Positions 8,057 through 16,918 of a DNA stretch of 53,462 bases are shown in pieces. Source of the stretch: an uncultured Rikenellaceae bacterium (GTDB lineage Bacteria > Bacteroidota > Bacteroidia > Bacteroidales > Rikenellaceae); contig CAJURV010000006.1 in the NCBI GenBank assembly GCA_910588925.1, positions 1-53,462 on the forward strand, given 5' to 3'. Made by a program: the position numbers and the translations under genes. The notes under the pieces are model-generated. The model had not been told where the DNA came from and ran no database searches. It saw only the letters and a program-made list of their open reading frames with translations. The number at the start of each line of letters is the position of its first letter. The stretch's first letter is position 1.

Positions 8057-8917
8057 TTACTCTTTGAATATCACCACCAACACACGCGAGTTTTTCCAGA
8101 ATTCCGCAGAGTCGGTAATTTGGAGGGAAGTCACCGTGCCGCGTTTATCTCCGTCCGCGAACCTGTACGACGTTTCGGGGAAGCTGCCTATTATTTCGGC
8201 GTTCTTGCCTGTAAGATCTATTGAATTTACCTCACGGATATCAATGACCGACATTTCGCTTCTATCCAAAGATGGATTGAGTGCGAGGGTTTTGTTTCCT
8301 ATACCTCTTCTTACAAGTATGCCACGATCGAGAAGCTCTTTGGCAGTGCCTATGGCTACGTAAGCCTTGTTGAGCTCCGTCTCCTGACCGTCGACAGTAG
8401 CCGAAAGGATGTCTGCAGTAGCGTAGGCATTAGACAGATCCGTATTGAGAATCAATATCTGATTGTTGAGATCGTCGATATTGGCTAACATAGCTTTGAT
8501 AGTGGTATCGCGTTCGTTTATCTGACCCTGCAACTCCGTAATCAACTTCTCGAGACCGGCTATATTAATATTGGCCTCCTTGAGAAGAGCGGTATTCTTA
8601 TTAAGACGCGCTATGGCCTTACGCTGGTCCGACAGCTTTTGCGAAAGCAATTCGAGATCTTCTTTTATTTGGGCCTCGTCGCTCTTACCCAACTCCGACT
8701 CGCTGACCACGATAGCCTCCTGACGTTTGATGTCGGAAAGAGACGACGATATATCAGAAAGTGCGAAAAGCGCCTCGTTAAGAACCGAGTCGCGAGCCGC
8801 CAAAACGGTCTGAAGCGAATCGTTGCTTACAGAGAGAACGGCGATACGATCTCTATTGCGTCGTCCGCATGAGACGACTGCCACAGCCGCAAGAGCTATG
8901 AGAATTATTTTCTTCAT
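8057..8917 (-). CDS. Coiled-coil lipoprotein
   Basis: The protein has 286 aa. A lipoprotein signal (MKKIILIALAAVAVVSC, lipobox VVSC, Cys17) is followed by a long heptad-rich region, about residues 40-185, containing LLSQKLSDQRKAIARLNKNT and LEKLITELQGQINERDTTIK. A small C-terminal domain (about 190-286) holds KTLALNPSLDRSEMSVIDIR and ends in RVLVVIFKE. It is probably anchored in a membrane and extends into the periplasm. Similar Bacteroidales proteins are sometimes labelled Cbp1-like adhesins, which I recall but cannot verify here. It appears to be a single-gene unit, with a terminator at 7999-8032. Confidence 0.85.
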   Translation of the reverse strand: MKKIILIALAAVAVVSCGRRNRDRIAVLSVSNDSLQTVLAARDSVLNEALFALSDISSSLSDIKRQEAIVVSESELGKSDEAQIKEDLELLSQKLSDQRKAIARLNKNTALLKEANINIAGLEKLITELQGQINERDTTIKAMLANIDDLNNQILILNTDLSNAYATADILSATVDGQETELNKAYVAIGTAKELLDRGILVRRGIGNKTLALNPSLDRSEMSVIDIREVNSIDLTGKNAEIIGSFPETSYRFADGDKRGTVTSLQITDSAEFWKNSRVLVVIFKE

Positions 8918-9190
8918 TAGATAAGATTTTAGTTGTTTCGATTTTTATGCTGACATGCAATTACTGTGCCGTATTTTCTTCCAGACATAAAAAAGTGCAC
9001 GCGAGAACCTCGGCATATACCGTTCGGATTGATTGGATAAAATTTCAGAACCTATGTCTATAAGATTATCCTACAGAGATTAAATAGATTTACGCCCGAT
9101 CATCACTGACGAGAGACCTCGTCGCCCCGAATAACGAAAAGACAGCCATTTTCGACAGACGGCAACTCATATCTCGCAGACGGCACGCAT
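8918..9190. other. Intergenic region upstream of the lipoprotein gene
   Basis: This stretch between the lipoprotein start and the topA terminator contains no credible ORF or RNA gene. I found no TAnnTTTG promoter box for the lipoprotein gene here, so its promoter is not located. Confidence 0.5.
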
Positions 9191-9234
9191 AGATAAAAAA
9201 GAGCCGCTATTTTGCAGCGGCTCTTTTTTTATCT
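9191..9234. terminator. Bidirectional terminator after topA
   Basis: GAGCCGCT (9201-9208) pairs with AGCGGCTC (9216-9223). The stem is extended by flanking A-runs and T-runs (AGATAAAAAA and TTTTTTTATCT). On the minus strand it starts at the topA stop codon and ends in a T-run. Confidence 0.88.
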
Positions 9235-11569
9235 ATCTCTTTCGGAACGACCGTTTCGGTTTATCCGATGCAGGTTGGCTCATTATAAGCTCCTCTACCT
9301 TTTCCCACGTCAGTGTGGCGGGATCGGTACCTTTGGGTATCTTGTAATTGACCTTGTCTCGCGAGATGTAAGGGCCGTAACGACCGTTGAGTATCTGGGT
9401 TTTACCGCCGTCCTCATCAAAAGAGCGTATAAGTTTCTCACGCTCCTGACGTCGTTTGTCCTCTATCAGCTCCACGGCACGCTCCAATGTTATGGCGTAA
9501 GGATTCTCTTTGCCCAAAGAGACGAACTTACCGTCGAAACGGATATAAGGGCCGAAACGTCCCACGCCTATCACCACATCTTTTCCCTCGTACTGACCGG
9601 CCGTACGAGGCAGATCGAACAGGCGGAGAGCCTCGTCGAGGGTAATGGTGGATGTGAGCTGGTCGGTGCGCAACGAGGCGTAACGGGGCTTCTCCTCGTC
9701 GTCGTTCTCGCCTATCTGAACCATAGGACCGAAACGACCTACACGTGCATATACGTTCTTGCCGCTCTTAGGGTCTACCCCGATGAGACGCTGCTTGGAG
9801 CTGGCATAACCGCCCTCCTCGCTGCCTGCCGACTCGACGCCGTTATGGAACGGGCTGTAGAAGTTCGTTATCATGTTTTGCCACGACAACTTGCCCTCGG
9901 CTATATGGTCGAACTGCTCCTCCACCTTAGCCGTGAAGCTATAGTCGAGAATGGCGGGGAAGTGGCTCGACAGGTAGTCTGTCACCAACATGCCTATGTC
10001 GGTGGGGAACAACTTGGCCTTCTCCGAACCGTAATTCTCCTCGAAAGTCTTACGATCGCCCTTGCCGTCATGCAGTGTCAGACGCACATACGAACGTTTT
10101 ACACCGGGACGATCCTCCTTGACGACATATCCGCGGTTGATAATGGTGGATATGGTGGGAGCGTATGTGGACGGGCGTCCTATGCCCAACTCTTCGAGAT
10201 GTTTTACCAACGAGGCTTCCGAATAACGTGCCGGACGCTGACGCGGACGTTGCACCGCCTCTACGGTGTCGTATGCCAAAATGTCGCCGGTGGATATAGG
10301 CGGGAGCAATGCGCCGTGTTCGCCGTTATCGTCGTCGCTATCGGTAGACTCCTGATAGAGCTTCAGATAACCGTCGAACCTGACCACCTCGCCCTTAGCC
10401 ACGAAACGCTTGTCGCTGCCGCTCACCTCTATGTCGGCCGTAGTGCGCTCCATGACGGCATCCGCCATCTGCGAAGCCACCGCACGCTTCCATATCAGCT
10501 CATACAGACGCTTCTCCTGCGACGTACCGCTTATCTCGCGACGATCAATATAAGAGGGACGTATGGCCTCGTGAGCCTCCTGCGCCCCTTTGCTCTTGGT
10601 CTTATAGCTACGCGCCTTGTGATACTCCTTGCCGAAATCGGCCACCACAGCATCCTTTATGGCCGCCTGTGCCTCAACGGACAGATTGACGGAGTCGGTA
10701 CGCATGTAGGTTATGAGACCGGCCTCGTAAAGACGCTGCGCCAAAGCCATGGTCTGCAACACGGAGAAGCCCAACTTGCGAGAAGCCTCCTGCTGCAGCG
10801 TGGATGTGGTGAAAGGAGCGGCCGGAGAACGACGGCCCGGTTTGATCTCCACAGAGCCGACCTTGAACTGCGCTTTGGAGCATACGTTCAAGAAGGCCTT
10901 GGCCTCCTCCTCGGTATCGAAACGGTCCGGAAGCTCGGCGCGCACCTTGTAGCTACGCCCCTTATCGTCGGTGAACAGAAACAGAGCCGTGACCTTGAAA
11001 TAATCGCCGCCCTTGAAACCGATGATCTCGCGTTCGCGATCGACGATAAGACGTACCGCCACACTCTGCACGCGGCCAGCCGACAACGAGGGCTTCACCT
11101 TGCGCCACAACAGAGGCGAAAGCTCGAAACCCACGAGACGGTCGAGTATGCGCCGGGCCTGCTGGGCATCCACTAAATTCATATCGACGGTACGCGGATT
11201 CTCTATAGCCTTGAGAATGGCGCTCTTGGTTATCTCGTGAAAAACTATTCGTTTGGTGGTGGCCGCATCGAGACCCAACGCCTCGCTCAAATGCCAGGCA
11301 ATGGCTTCTCCCTCGCGGTCTTCATCGGATGCCAGCCACACCGTTTTGGCTTTCCCCGCGAGCGAACGCAACTGCGATACTATGACGCCTTTATCGCTCG
11401 ATATCTCGTAAGTGGGTTTGAAATCGTCGGCGATATCTACGCCCAACCCCTTCTTAGGCAGGTCGCGGATGTGGCCTTTGCTGGAGGCCACGGTATAATC
11501 GTCGCCTAAAAATTTCTCTATGGTTTTCGCTTTGGCGGGTGACTCGACTATCACCAAATTATCTGCCAT
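9233..11569 (-). CDS. topA: DNA topoisomerase I
   Basis: The protein has 778 aa and is a type IA topoisomerase that relaxes negative supercoils by single-strand passage. The N-terminal TOPRIM domain has VESPAKAKTI with catalytic Glu9 and the acidic motif DEDRE at 82-86. The active-site tyrosine is Tyr288 in LITYMRTDS. Three C-terminal repeats (GRFGPMVQIG, GRFGPYIRFD, GRYGPYISRD) replace the zinc ribbons of the E. coli enzyme, as is usual in Bacteroidota. The tail is basic (KPKRSFRKR). It follows the DUF4270 gene by 78 nt, with two small hairpins in between, so it may be partly co-transcribed with that operon. It ends at a strong terminator. Confidence 0.97.
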   Translation of the reverse strand: MADNLVIVESPAKAKTIEKFLGDDYTVASSKGHIRDLPKKGLGVDIADDFKPTYEISSDKGVIVSQLRSLAGKAKTVWLASDEDREGEAIAWHLSEALGLDAATTKRIVFHEITKSAILKAIENPRTVDMNLVDAQQARRILDRLVGFELSPLLWRKVKPSLSAGRVQSVAVRLIVDREREIIGFKGGDYFKVTALFLFTDDKGRSYKVRAELPDRFDTEEEAKAFLNVCSKAQFKVGSVEIKPGRRSPAAPFTTSTLQQEASRKLGFSVLQTMALAQRLYEAGLITYMRTDSVNLSVEAQAAIKDAVVADFGKEYHKARSYKTKSKGAQEAHEAIRPSYIDRREISGTSQEKRLYELIWKRAVASQMADAVMERTTADIEVSGSDKRFVAKGEVVRFDGYLKLYQESTDSDDDNGEHGALLPPISTGDILAYDTVEAVQRPRQRPARYSEASLVKHLEELGIGRPSTYAPTISTIINRGYVVKEDRPGVKRSYVRLTLHDGKGDRKTFEENYGSEKAKLFPTDIGMLVTDYLSSHFPAILDYSFTAKVEEQFDHIAEGKLSWQNMITNFYSPFHNGVESAGSEEGGYASSKQRLIGVDPKSGKNVYARVGRFGPMVQIGENDDEEKPRYASLRTDQLTSTITLDEALRLFDLPRTAGQYEGKDVVIGVGRFGPYIRFDGKFVSLGKENPYAITLERAVELIEDKRRQEREKLIRSFDEDGGKTQILNGRYGPYISRDKVNYKIPKGTDPATLTWEKVEELIMSQPASDKPKRSFRKR

Positions 11570-11610
11570 ATATATTTACGTTTTTCGCTTTTTCAAATGT
11601 CCTTGTGCCC

Positions 11611-11651
11611 TAAAGCACAGGCGACTACCCTCCTGTAGCGTCACTCGCTAC
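11611..11651 (-). other. Two small hairpins between DUF4270 gene and topA
   Basis: CCTTGTGC/GCACAGG (11611-11631) and GTAGCG/CGCTAC (11635-11651) form two adjacent short stems. The second overlaps the DUF4270 stop codon. They may attenuate read-through into topA or stabilise the 3' end. No T-tract follows, so they are weak as terminators. Confidence 0.4.
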
Positions 11652-12973
11652 TTGATCATGGTGTAGGTTATCGAAAGAGTTACCCCGTCCGCACCGCCGC
11701 CGACCAGTTGCACGCCGGAGGGAGACGAAACCACCCCGCCTGCAGGGGTTACCTCTATGGCATATCTGTCGACGTTACCGTCCAACAAACGTTGCACGTA
11801 CGAGGTTACATCCATGCGGTATTCTTCGAGTGCCCTGTTGAGCGCACCGCCGAAACTCGACGAACCGGACATGGCATTCTCGTAATCGGGCACCGGATTC
11901 TGTTTGTTATAGTCGTAATACAGCCCCAGATCGCTGCATGCGAAATCGAACGAAGGGATGCTAAGACGCTTCAAAGGAAATATTATGCTGGCGTTATTCA
12001 CCGACACACGGGTATATCCCATGGCCTCCGCCCTACTCTTGATATCCTCTATGGCCGCCTTGTCGATAACTACCTTACCGGTGAGCCCCGCCAACGAAGT
12101 GACGAAGAAACCCCGTTGCTCGTCGTCGCCGTCTATAACGTCGGGATTGACACCCGAAAGCGGATCGGCATAGTCGTAGTTACGCCTTATCACCGTGAAC
12201 GCCTCGTTGTAGCCGTCGCTGGCATTGTCGAAATACATGGTAAGGCTGGCGGTATCGGGTGTGGGCTTGTTATGGTTGTGATAATAGATGTACATGTAAC
12301 TCTTACCGGGATATATCCCCATCAGCGCACCGTCGTTGGTTACCGAATTGGTCCTGAAATATAGCGGGAAGAACTTTTTGTGGAAGAGCGTGTCGTCGAG
12401 AAATACCCTGCCGGTAGTGTCGAGAAACCGCTCGGCATAAGACGTAGGCAGATATTCTGTTATATCGGTGCTCTTGGGGGTGATGTCGAAACTGTGTATC
12501 AGCTTTCCGAGCTTGCGTTCGGCGGGATATGACGACAGACGCACCGAATCCTTGCTATAGGGCAGGTTCTCGATCATATCGTATATGGAGACGCTCATCA
12601 CGGTAGAGCTGTCGCCGTAAACTTTCGCTATATTCATAACGAGTTTCACGGAGTCTATTACCGGAGCGTCGCCCCACATGCTGTCTATGTTGTCGAAAAA
12701 GCCTGGGGAGAACTGTGCCACCATAGAGCACTCCACCAATCCGTCCATAGGCTGAACCATAGCGCCCACGAGCGGATATGTCCAATCGTCGGTAACCACG
12801 GAATCGGCGGCGCCCTGATAACATCTTATAGATTTTATGACCTCCTGCGTCAGCAACATCCTATCGGACTCCGGGAGCATACCCTCGCCCAGCTCGTTGT
12901 CGACCACGGTGCACGACGCCAAGACTACTGGAAAAAAGAGGGCTATATTACTTAGTCTCTGAAATAATCTCAT
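11648..12973 (-). CDS. DUF4270 family lipoprotein
   Basis: The protein has 441 aa from the ATG at 12973, chosen because it gives a proper lipoprotein signal (MRLFQRLSNIALFFPVVLAS, then Cys21). A frame start 27 nt upstream would add non-signal residues. The sequence is a typical DUF4270 secreted protein: an N-terminal DNELGEGMLPESDRMLLTQE segment, many beta strands, and a C-terminal VTSYVQRLLDG..YAIEV stretch. Its function is unknown. Family members are found next to the short glycogen-synthase-like gene in many Bacteroidales, as here. Its start overlaps the end of that gene by 26 nt, so the two are translated from one message. Confidence 0.88.
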   Translation of the reverse strand: MRLFQRLSNIALFFPVVLASCTVVDNELGEGMLPESDRMLLTQEVIKSIRCYQGAADSVVTDDWTYPLVGAMVQPMDGLVECSMVAQFSPGFFDNIDSMWGDAPVIDSVKLVMNIAKVYGDSSTVMSVSIYDMIENLPYSKDSVRLSSYPAERKLGKLIHSFDITPKSTDITEYLPTSYAERFLDTTGRVFLDDTLFHKKFFPLYFRTNSVTNDGALMGIYPGKSYMYIYYHNHNKPTPDTASLTMYFDNASDGYNEAFTVIRRNYDYADPLSGVNPDVIDGDDEQRGFFVTSLAGLTGKVVIDKAAIEDIKSRAEAMGYTRVSVNNASIIFPLKRLSIPSFDFACSDLGLYYDYNKQNPVPDYENAMSGSSSFGGALNRALEEYRMDVTSYVQRLLDGNVDRYAIEVTPAGGVVSSPSGVQLVGGGADGVTLSITYTMIK

Positions 12974-13766
12974 CGTAAAATGCGTAATATTCTTCCACAT
13001 AATTGTCGGGGTTCTTGACCTCGAGCACCTTCACCCCGCACGATGCGGCATAATCGACCAACTCCCGGTCCACATCGTCGCCGGCAACCACTATGCCGTC
13101 GAGGAACCCTATCACGTACTTTATGAGATTGGCATAGGTGGAATCCTCCAACGAATCGAGCCTGTCGGGATCGAGATTCTCCATTATGAGCTTGTGAACT
13201 ATGTCGCGACCCAACTTTCCGGAGAAGCTGTCGTTATAAAGAGACAATACCGTCTTAGTGTTTTTGAACAGCGGGTCGTCCGCATACAGCGACTTGATAT
13301 ACACCGGCATAAACGCCGAGAACCATCCGTGACAGTGTATCACGTCGGGCGACCATCTGAGCTTTGCTACCGTCTCTATAACACCGCGCGAGAAGAACAT
13401 GGCCCGCTCGTCGTTGTCTATGTGATAACCGCCGGAAGCGTCGGTAAGGGTAGACTTACGCATGAAATAGTCGTCGTTGTCGATGAAGTAGACCTGCAGA
13501 CGCGCATTCTGTATCGACGCCACCTTTATTATCAGTTGGTGATCGGTATCGTCTATCACTATATTCATGCCCGAAAGCCTTATAACCTCGTGAAGCTGGT
13601 TGCGACGCTCGTTTATAGAGCCGTAACGGGGCATGAACGTGCGAATGTCGGCCCCTCTCTCCTGTATGAGCTGGGGGAGCTGACGGCATATTCCCGATAT
13701 CTCGCTTTCAGGAAGATAGGGCATCATCTCCTGACAGACGTATAAAATTTTAGGTTTCGTCAACAT
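12948..13766 (-). CDS. Stand-alone GT5 domain protein (glycogen/starch synthase N-terminal domain)
   Basis: The protein has 272 aa and covers only the N-terminal Rossmann domain of GT5 glycogen synthases. Recognisable segments are ILYVCQEMMPYLPESEISGI, RTFMPRYGSINERRNQLHEV and PDVIHCHGWFSAFMPVYIKS. The GT1 C-terminal half is absent. The Lys-rich ADP-glucose loop (K-x-G-G-L) is replaced by ESEISG, so catalysis is doubtful. The short form is widespread in Bacteroidales under the name glycogen synthase, so it is not a local truncation. Transcription probably starts at the promoter at 13887-13918. A DUF4270 lipoprotein gene overlaps its 3' end. Confidence 0.85.
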   Translation of the reverse strand: MLTKPKILYVCQEMMPYLPESEISGICRQLPQLIQERGADIRTFMPRYGSINERRNQLHEVIRLSGMNIVIDDTDHQLIIKVASIQNARLQVYFIDNDDYFMRKSTLTDASGGYHIDNDERAMFFSRGVIETVAKLRWSPDVIHCHGWFSAFMPVYIKSLYADDPLFKNTKTVLSLYNDSFSGKLGRDIVHKLIMENLDPDRLDSLEDSTYANLIKYVIGFLDGIVVAGDDVDRELVDYAASCGVKVLEVKNPDNYVEEYYAFYDEIISETK

Positions 13767-13886
13767 CTAACGGTCTCCTGTTAATTCGTTGGATTTTATT
13801 CGACCTTTCCCGCCTCGGCGACCGGGACGGACCCCGACCGCATACGGCCTGACGAAAACGCCGAATGGGCATATTATCCCACTTTG

Positions 13887-13918
13887 CAAAGTTAGTATAT
13901 TTTCGCCGTCTTTCCAAA
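13887..13918 (-). promoter_or_regulatory. Promoter of the GT5/DUF4270 operon
   Basis: On the minus strand, TTTG (complement of 13915-13918) and TAACTTTG (complement of 13887-13894) are separated by 20 nt. This is an exact match to the Bacteroidota -33/-7 consensus. The predicted leader is about 110 nt. Confidence 0.8.
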
Positions 13919-13921
13919 ACG

Positions 13922-13980
13922 AAAAACCTGTTCGGCCGTCGACAGACACTTCAGGCGTCCGCCTACGAACCGAACAGGCC
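13922..13980 (-). terminator. Terminator of the outer-membrane protein operon
   Basis: CCTGTTCGG and CCGAACAGG (complements around 13970-13978 and 13927-13935) form a 9-bp stem with a large, partly paired loop. On the minus strand TTTTT follows. It lies just after the stop at 13997. Confidence 0.7.
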
Positions 13981-13996
13981 TACGTCCGGCGCATCG

Positions 13997-15622
13997 TCAG
14001 AACTTTACGCCGACGGTCAGCGCCACATTACGATCCTTGAACGTGGTGGTGTACTTGGAATCGCTCACGTAGCTTTCCGTTATATAGTCGTTTCCGTTAG
14101 GTATGGAGAGCGTATAAGAGTAATAGTAGGAAAGCGGCGTCTTGTATCTGGCATGAACATAAGCCAGATCGACGAACACCGTGCGTCCGCGGTAGCCCAG
14201 ACCGCCGGAGAAGCTCTGAACGGTACCGTACTTGTTATCTATCAGCTTGTTGTTATTCATCTTGTAGTTATAACCGGCACGAGCCATGAACCCGCGTCCC
14301 ATATTGACCTCGGCACCGACCTTTACAGTACCGGCAGCGCGGTAGTTTTGACGGAACTCATCCCTAAGAGTAGGTTCTCCCGGACGATAATCTATACCTC
14401 TTACATCCATGGTATTGTACCACGCGTGCTCGTAATCGGCCGACAGTATGGCCCGCTTGCCGAACGTGTACGACACACCGGCCGTCACACGCGGCGCGCT
14501 TCTGACCTTATATCTGTTCTTAAAGGCTGGAGAGTAGGAATAATAGCTCTGATTGCCTAAGAAGAAGTTCTTGTTATAGGTAGAAAACTCCTCGCTCACC
14601 GACATAACCACGGGGCTATGCACCGCCGCACCTATACGCAACCCGTCGACAGGCTGAACCGTCATACCGAACTTGACACCTGCCGACGCACCGTTCATGT
14701 GAAGGTTCTGGCGATATTCGAGATCGAGCAGATCGCCTCGGTTCTCCTGCGGCGTGACCTCGCGGTATATGTCGAGCTGGTTGTAATCGAAGCTGACTAT
14801 ATTGAGCGTAAGACCCAAGAACAATTTATCCGACACGTTACCACCCACGGAGAAGTTATAGTTGACCGTGCTACCGCCGGTGCTACGGCTCAGAGAGGGA
14901 CGCACAATGTCGCCGTCCAACAGGGAACCGACCTGCACACCTTTATCGTCATAGTAGAAAGGACCGTACCTCACATAATCCTTGCCGCCCACATTAACTA
15001 TGTCGTTGTCGAAAACCAACCCCGACTGGAAAGCTCCTACGGCGCCCCACGCCGATGCCGGCATATTCTCATAACCGTCGTAGATGCTGTTCTTGTACTT
15101 CAACGCCTCGGGCGACACGCCGAAGAGCTGCGCCCCGAACATATCGGCTATGGAGCTTCGCGTATAGGGCGACTGCGCCTCCATGCGGCTTCTGAAATTG
15201 GCCTGTTGCGAAATGGAGAAGCCGACGTTGAGCGCCTTTAACTTACGGCTCGGGTTGTTCAAAGCGTTATATACGAACGAGAAGTTGGATATGTTGACGT
15301 TGTTTTTGGTGGCGCTACCGGATGCCGAAGCAGGCAGAGACAGATTGTTCGTCATACGCTCGGAGAAACTTCCGGCCTTGCGCGAGAGCACATAGCCGGT
15401 GAAAGAAGCCTCCGACCGACGGTACATACCCAACCCCGCAGGGTTGATATCCAAAGAGGAGGCATCGGCTCCCAAAGAGGTGAAGGCTCCGCCCATAGCC
15501 GCGCTGCGTGCCGTGGAGAAAGCCGTGTTGCTCTCGAATATGCGTATCAGCTCGGGAGGATTCTGCGCCCCGGCCGTAAAGGTTGTCGCCGCTACGACGA
15601 CGGATAACACGATCTTTTTCAT
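13997..15622 (-). CDS. OmpP1/FadL/TodX-like outer-membrane protein
   Basis: The protein has 541 aa. A signal peptide (MKKIVLSVVVAATTFTAGAQ) is followed by the FadL-like N-terminal plug and first strand: ARSAAMGGAFTSLGADASSL, then INPAGLGMYRR. The rest is rich in beta-hairpins with alternating aromatics, and it ends in a beta strand with a C-terminal Phe (ALTVGVKF), as expected for a barrel. Such proteins move hydrophobic compounds across the outer membrane, and the substrate here is unknown. It starts 28 nt after the end of the Trp/Tyr/Gly-rich lipoprotein gene, in the same direction, and both probably form one operon ending at 13922-13980. Confidence 0.88.
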   Translation of the reverse strand: MKKIVLSVVVAATTFTAGAQNPPELIRIFESNTAFSTARSAAMGGAFTSLGADASSLDINPAGLGMYRRSEASFTGYVLSRKAGSFSERMTNNLSLPASASGSATKNNVNISNFSFVYNALNNPSRKLKALNVGFSISQQANFRSRMEAQSPYTRSSIADMFGAQLFGVSPEALKYKNSIYDGYENMPASAWGAVGAFQSGLVFDNDIVNVGGKDYVRYGPFYYDDKGVQVGSLLDGDIVRPSLSRSTGGSTVNYNFSVGGNVSDKLFLGLTLNIVSFDYNQLDIYREVTPQENRGDLLDLEYRQNLHMNGASAGVKFGMTVQPVDGLRIGAAVHSPVVMSVSEEFSTYNKNFFLGNQSYYSYSPAFKNRYKVRSAPRVTAGVSYTFGKRAILSADYEHAWYNTMDVRGIDYRPGEPTLRDEFRQNYRAAGTVKVGAEVNMGRGFMARAGYNYKMNNNKLIDNKYGTVQSFSGGLGYRGRTVFVDLAYVHARYKTPLSYYYSYTLSIPNGNDYITESYVSDSKYTTTFKDRNVALTVGVKF

Positions 15623-15649
15623 AGCGATCTGTAGTTTGTCGTATATATT

Positions 15650-16753
15650 TTATCTGCGGCCGCCGCCGTATGAGGTGCCACCTCCGTATGAACCGCCTCC
15701 GCGCGAAGCGCCACCGCCGTATGAGCCCACTGAACTACCGCCTCCGTACGATCCTACGCTGCCTCGCCCGAATGACGAGCCGTTATCGTAACCGCGCGAT
15801 TGATTGGCCGGGGTTCTGACTCCGCCGCTATTGCCGCGATAGTTGGTGTCGTTACGTCCGCTGTTTACCGACGAGCCGGAACCGTAACTGTCCCTGCCTC
15901 CGCCGCCGTATATGCTGGTGCCCCTGCCACCGGCTATACCGCTCGTACCGCCGCTTATAACCCCCGACGAGGGTCGGCGTCCGGAACCGTTATAGCTTCC
16001 TGAAGAAGAGCCTCCGTAATTTCCGACGTTACCACCGTTATAACCCGATACCGACGGACGTCTGTAGCTGCTTCCCGCAAATCCCTGACTACCGCCCGAG
16101 AGCACATTGTCGCGTCGTCCGGAGCCGTATATCACGCCACGGTCGTGGCCGTTACCGATCCAAGGATAATCCCAACCCCACCACGGATTATGCCACGGAT
16201 CGTTCCACGGATTATACCAAGGACCGTACCAAGGGTTATACCAAGGAGAGCCCCACGACCATGCGGGCCAGTACCACGGGTCGTTCCAATAACCGTACCA
16301 CGGATAGCCCCACCCCAAAGATATGGACCATCCGGGACGATACCACGATGTATAACCGCCCCAGCCGTACCACGACGGTCTCCAGCCCCAGCCGTCGCTG
16401 TAGCCCTGGGAATAACCGCTCGAAAAACCTTCGTTATAGTCGCCGGATACAATATAGTTATTGACAGTAACCCGCTCATTGGCCGGGACATAAGCAGAAT
16501 CGACAGTACCGGTGAGGCTTTGTTCTATCATGCCCGGATAGTAGTTGTCGAAATCGAGATCGTCGACATAGACGGGCGCCTGTCGTCTCGCCTCTCTCTG
16601 CTCTCTTGCAGGGAGGGCGGCAGTGTTCTTGCCGTCCGTATCGTATAGGTCGTCTACATAAGCGACCCTCGCGGTAGACGAAAAGGTGCATGAAGCGAGC
16701 GTCAGAACCGACACCGCCGCACAAGCGCATCCGGTCAGTATTTTCATAATCAT
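15650..16753 (-). CDS. Trp/Tyr-rich, Gly/Ser-rich low-complexity lipoprotein
   Basis: The protein has 367 aa. The lipoprotein signal contains ILTGCACAAVSVLTLASC (translation may start at Met1 or at Met3, 16747). After an acidic domain (about 25-110), residues 118-205 form an extraordinary block of short W/Y/P/G/N units (WYNPWYGPWYNPWNDPWHNP). The last 160 residues are Gly/Ser/Tyr/Arg-rich with repeated SYGGG motifs. No enzymatic motif is visible. The composition suggests a surface matrix, adhesive or phase-separating protein. It is paired with the FadL-like gene 28 nt downstream. I do not know a named family for it. Confidence 0.75.
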   Translation of the reverse strand: MIMKILTGCACAAVSVLTLASCTFSSTARVAYVDDLYDTDGKNTAALPAREQREARRQAPVYVDDLDFDNYYPGMIEQSLTGTVDSAYVPANERVTVNNYIVSGDYNEGFSSGYSQGYSDGWGWRPSWYGWGGYTSWYRPGWSISLGWGYPWYGYWNDPWYWPAWSWGSPWYNPWYGPWYNPWNDPWHNPWWGWDYPWIGNGHDRGVIYGSGRRDNVLSGGSQGFAGSSYRRPSVSGYNGGNVGNYGGSSSGSYNGSGRRPSSGVISGGTSGIAGGRGTSIYGGGGRDSYGSGSSVNSGRNDTNYRGNSGGVRTPANQSRGYDNGSSFGRGSVGSYGGGSSVGSYGGGASRGGGSYGGGTSYGGGRR

Positions 16754-16918
16754 CTACTTTTTACAAGTTACCATTTCCTCCATTATACAATGTATTCGGA
16801 AAAACATCCTTCTTTTTGTAACGCATATGCCGGCACGTTTATTTTACACCGAAGCACAAACCGTACAGCAACCATGCAATATACGTGCCGAAGAGTCGGC
16901 CACGCCTGCCTAAAGGAA

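Noticed and set aside
9212..11176. Long plus-strand ORF of 654 codons opposite topA
   Set aside because: topA is complete with all catalytic motifs. The antisense frame has no family resemblance and reflects codon bias.
13795..13860. Possible repeat copy upstream of the GT5 gene (CCCGCCTCGGCGACC)
   Set aside because: Similarity to one arm is short, and the central GAAAC stem and second arm do not match well enough to count it as a unit.
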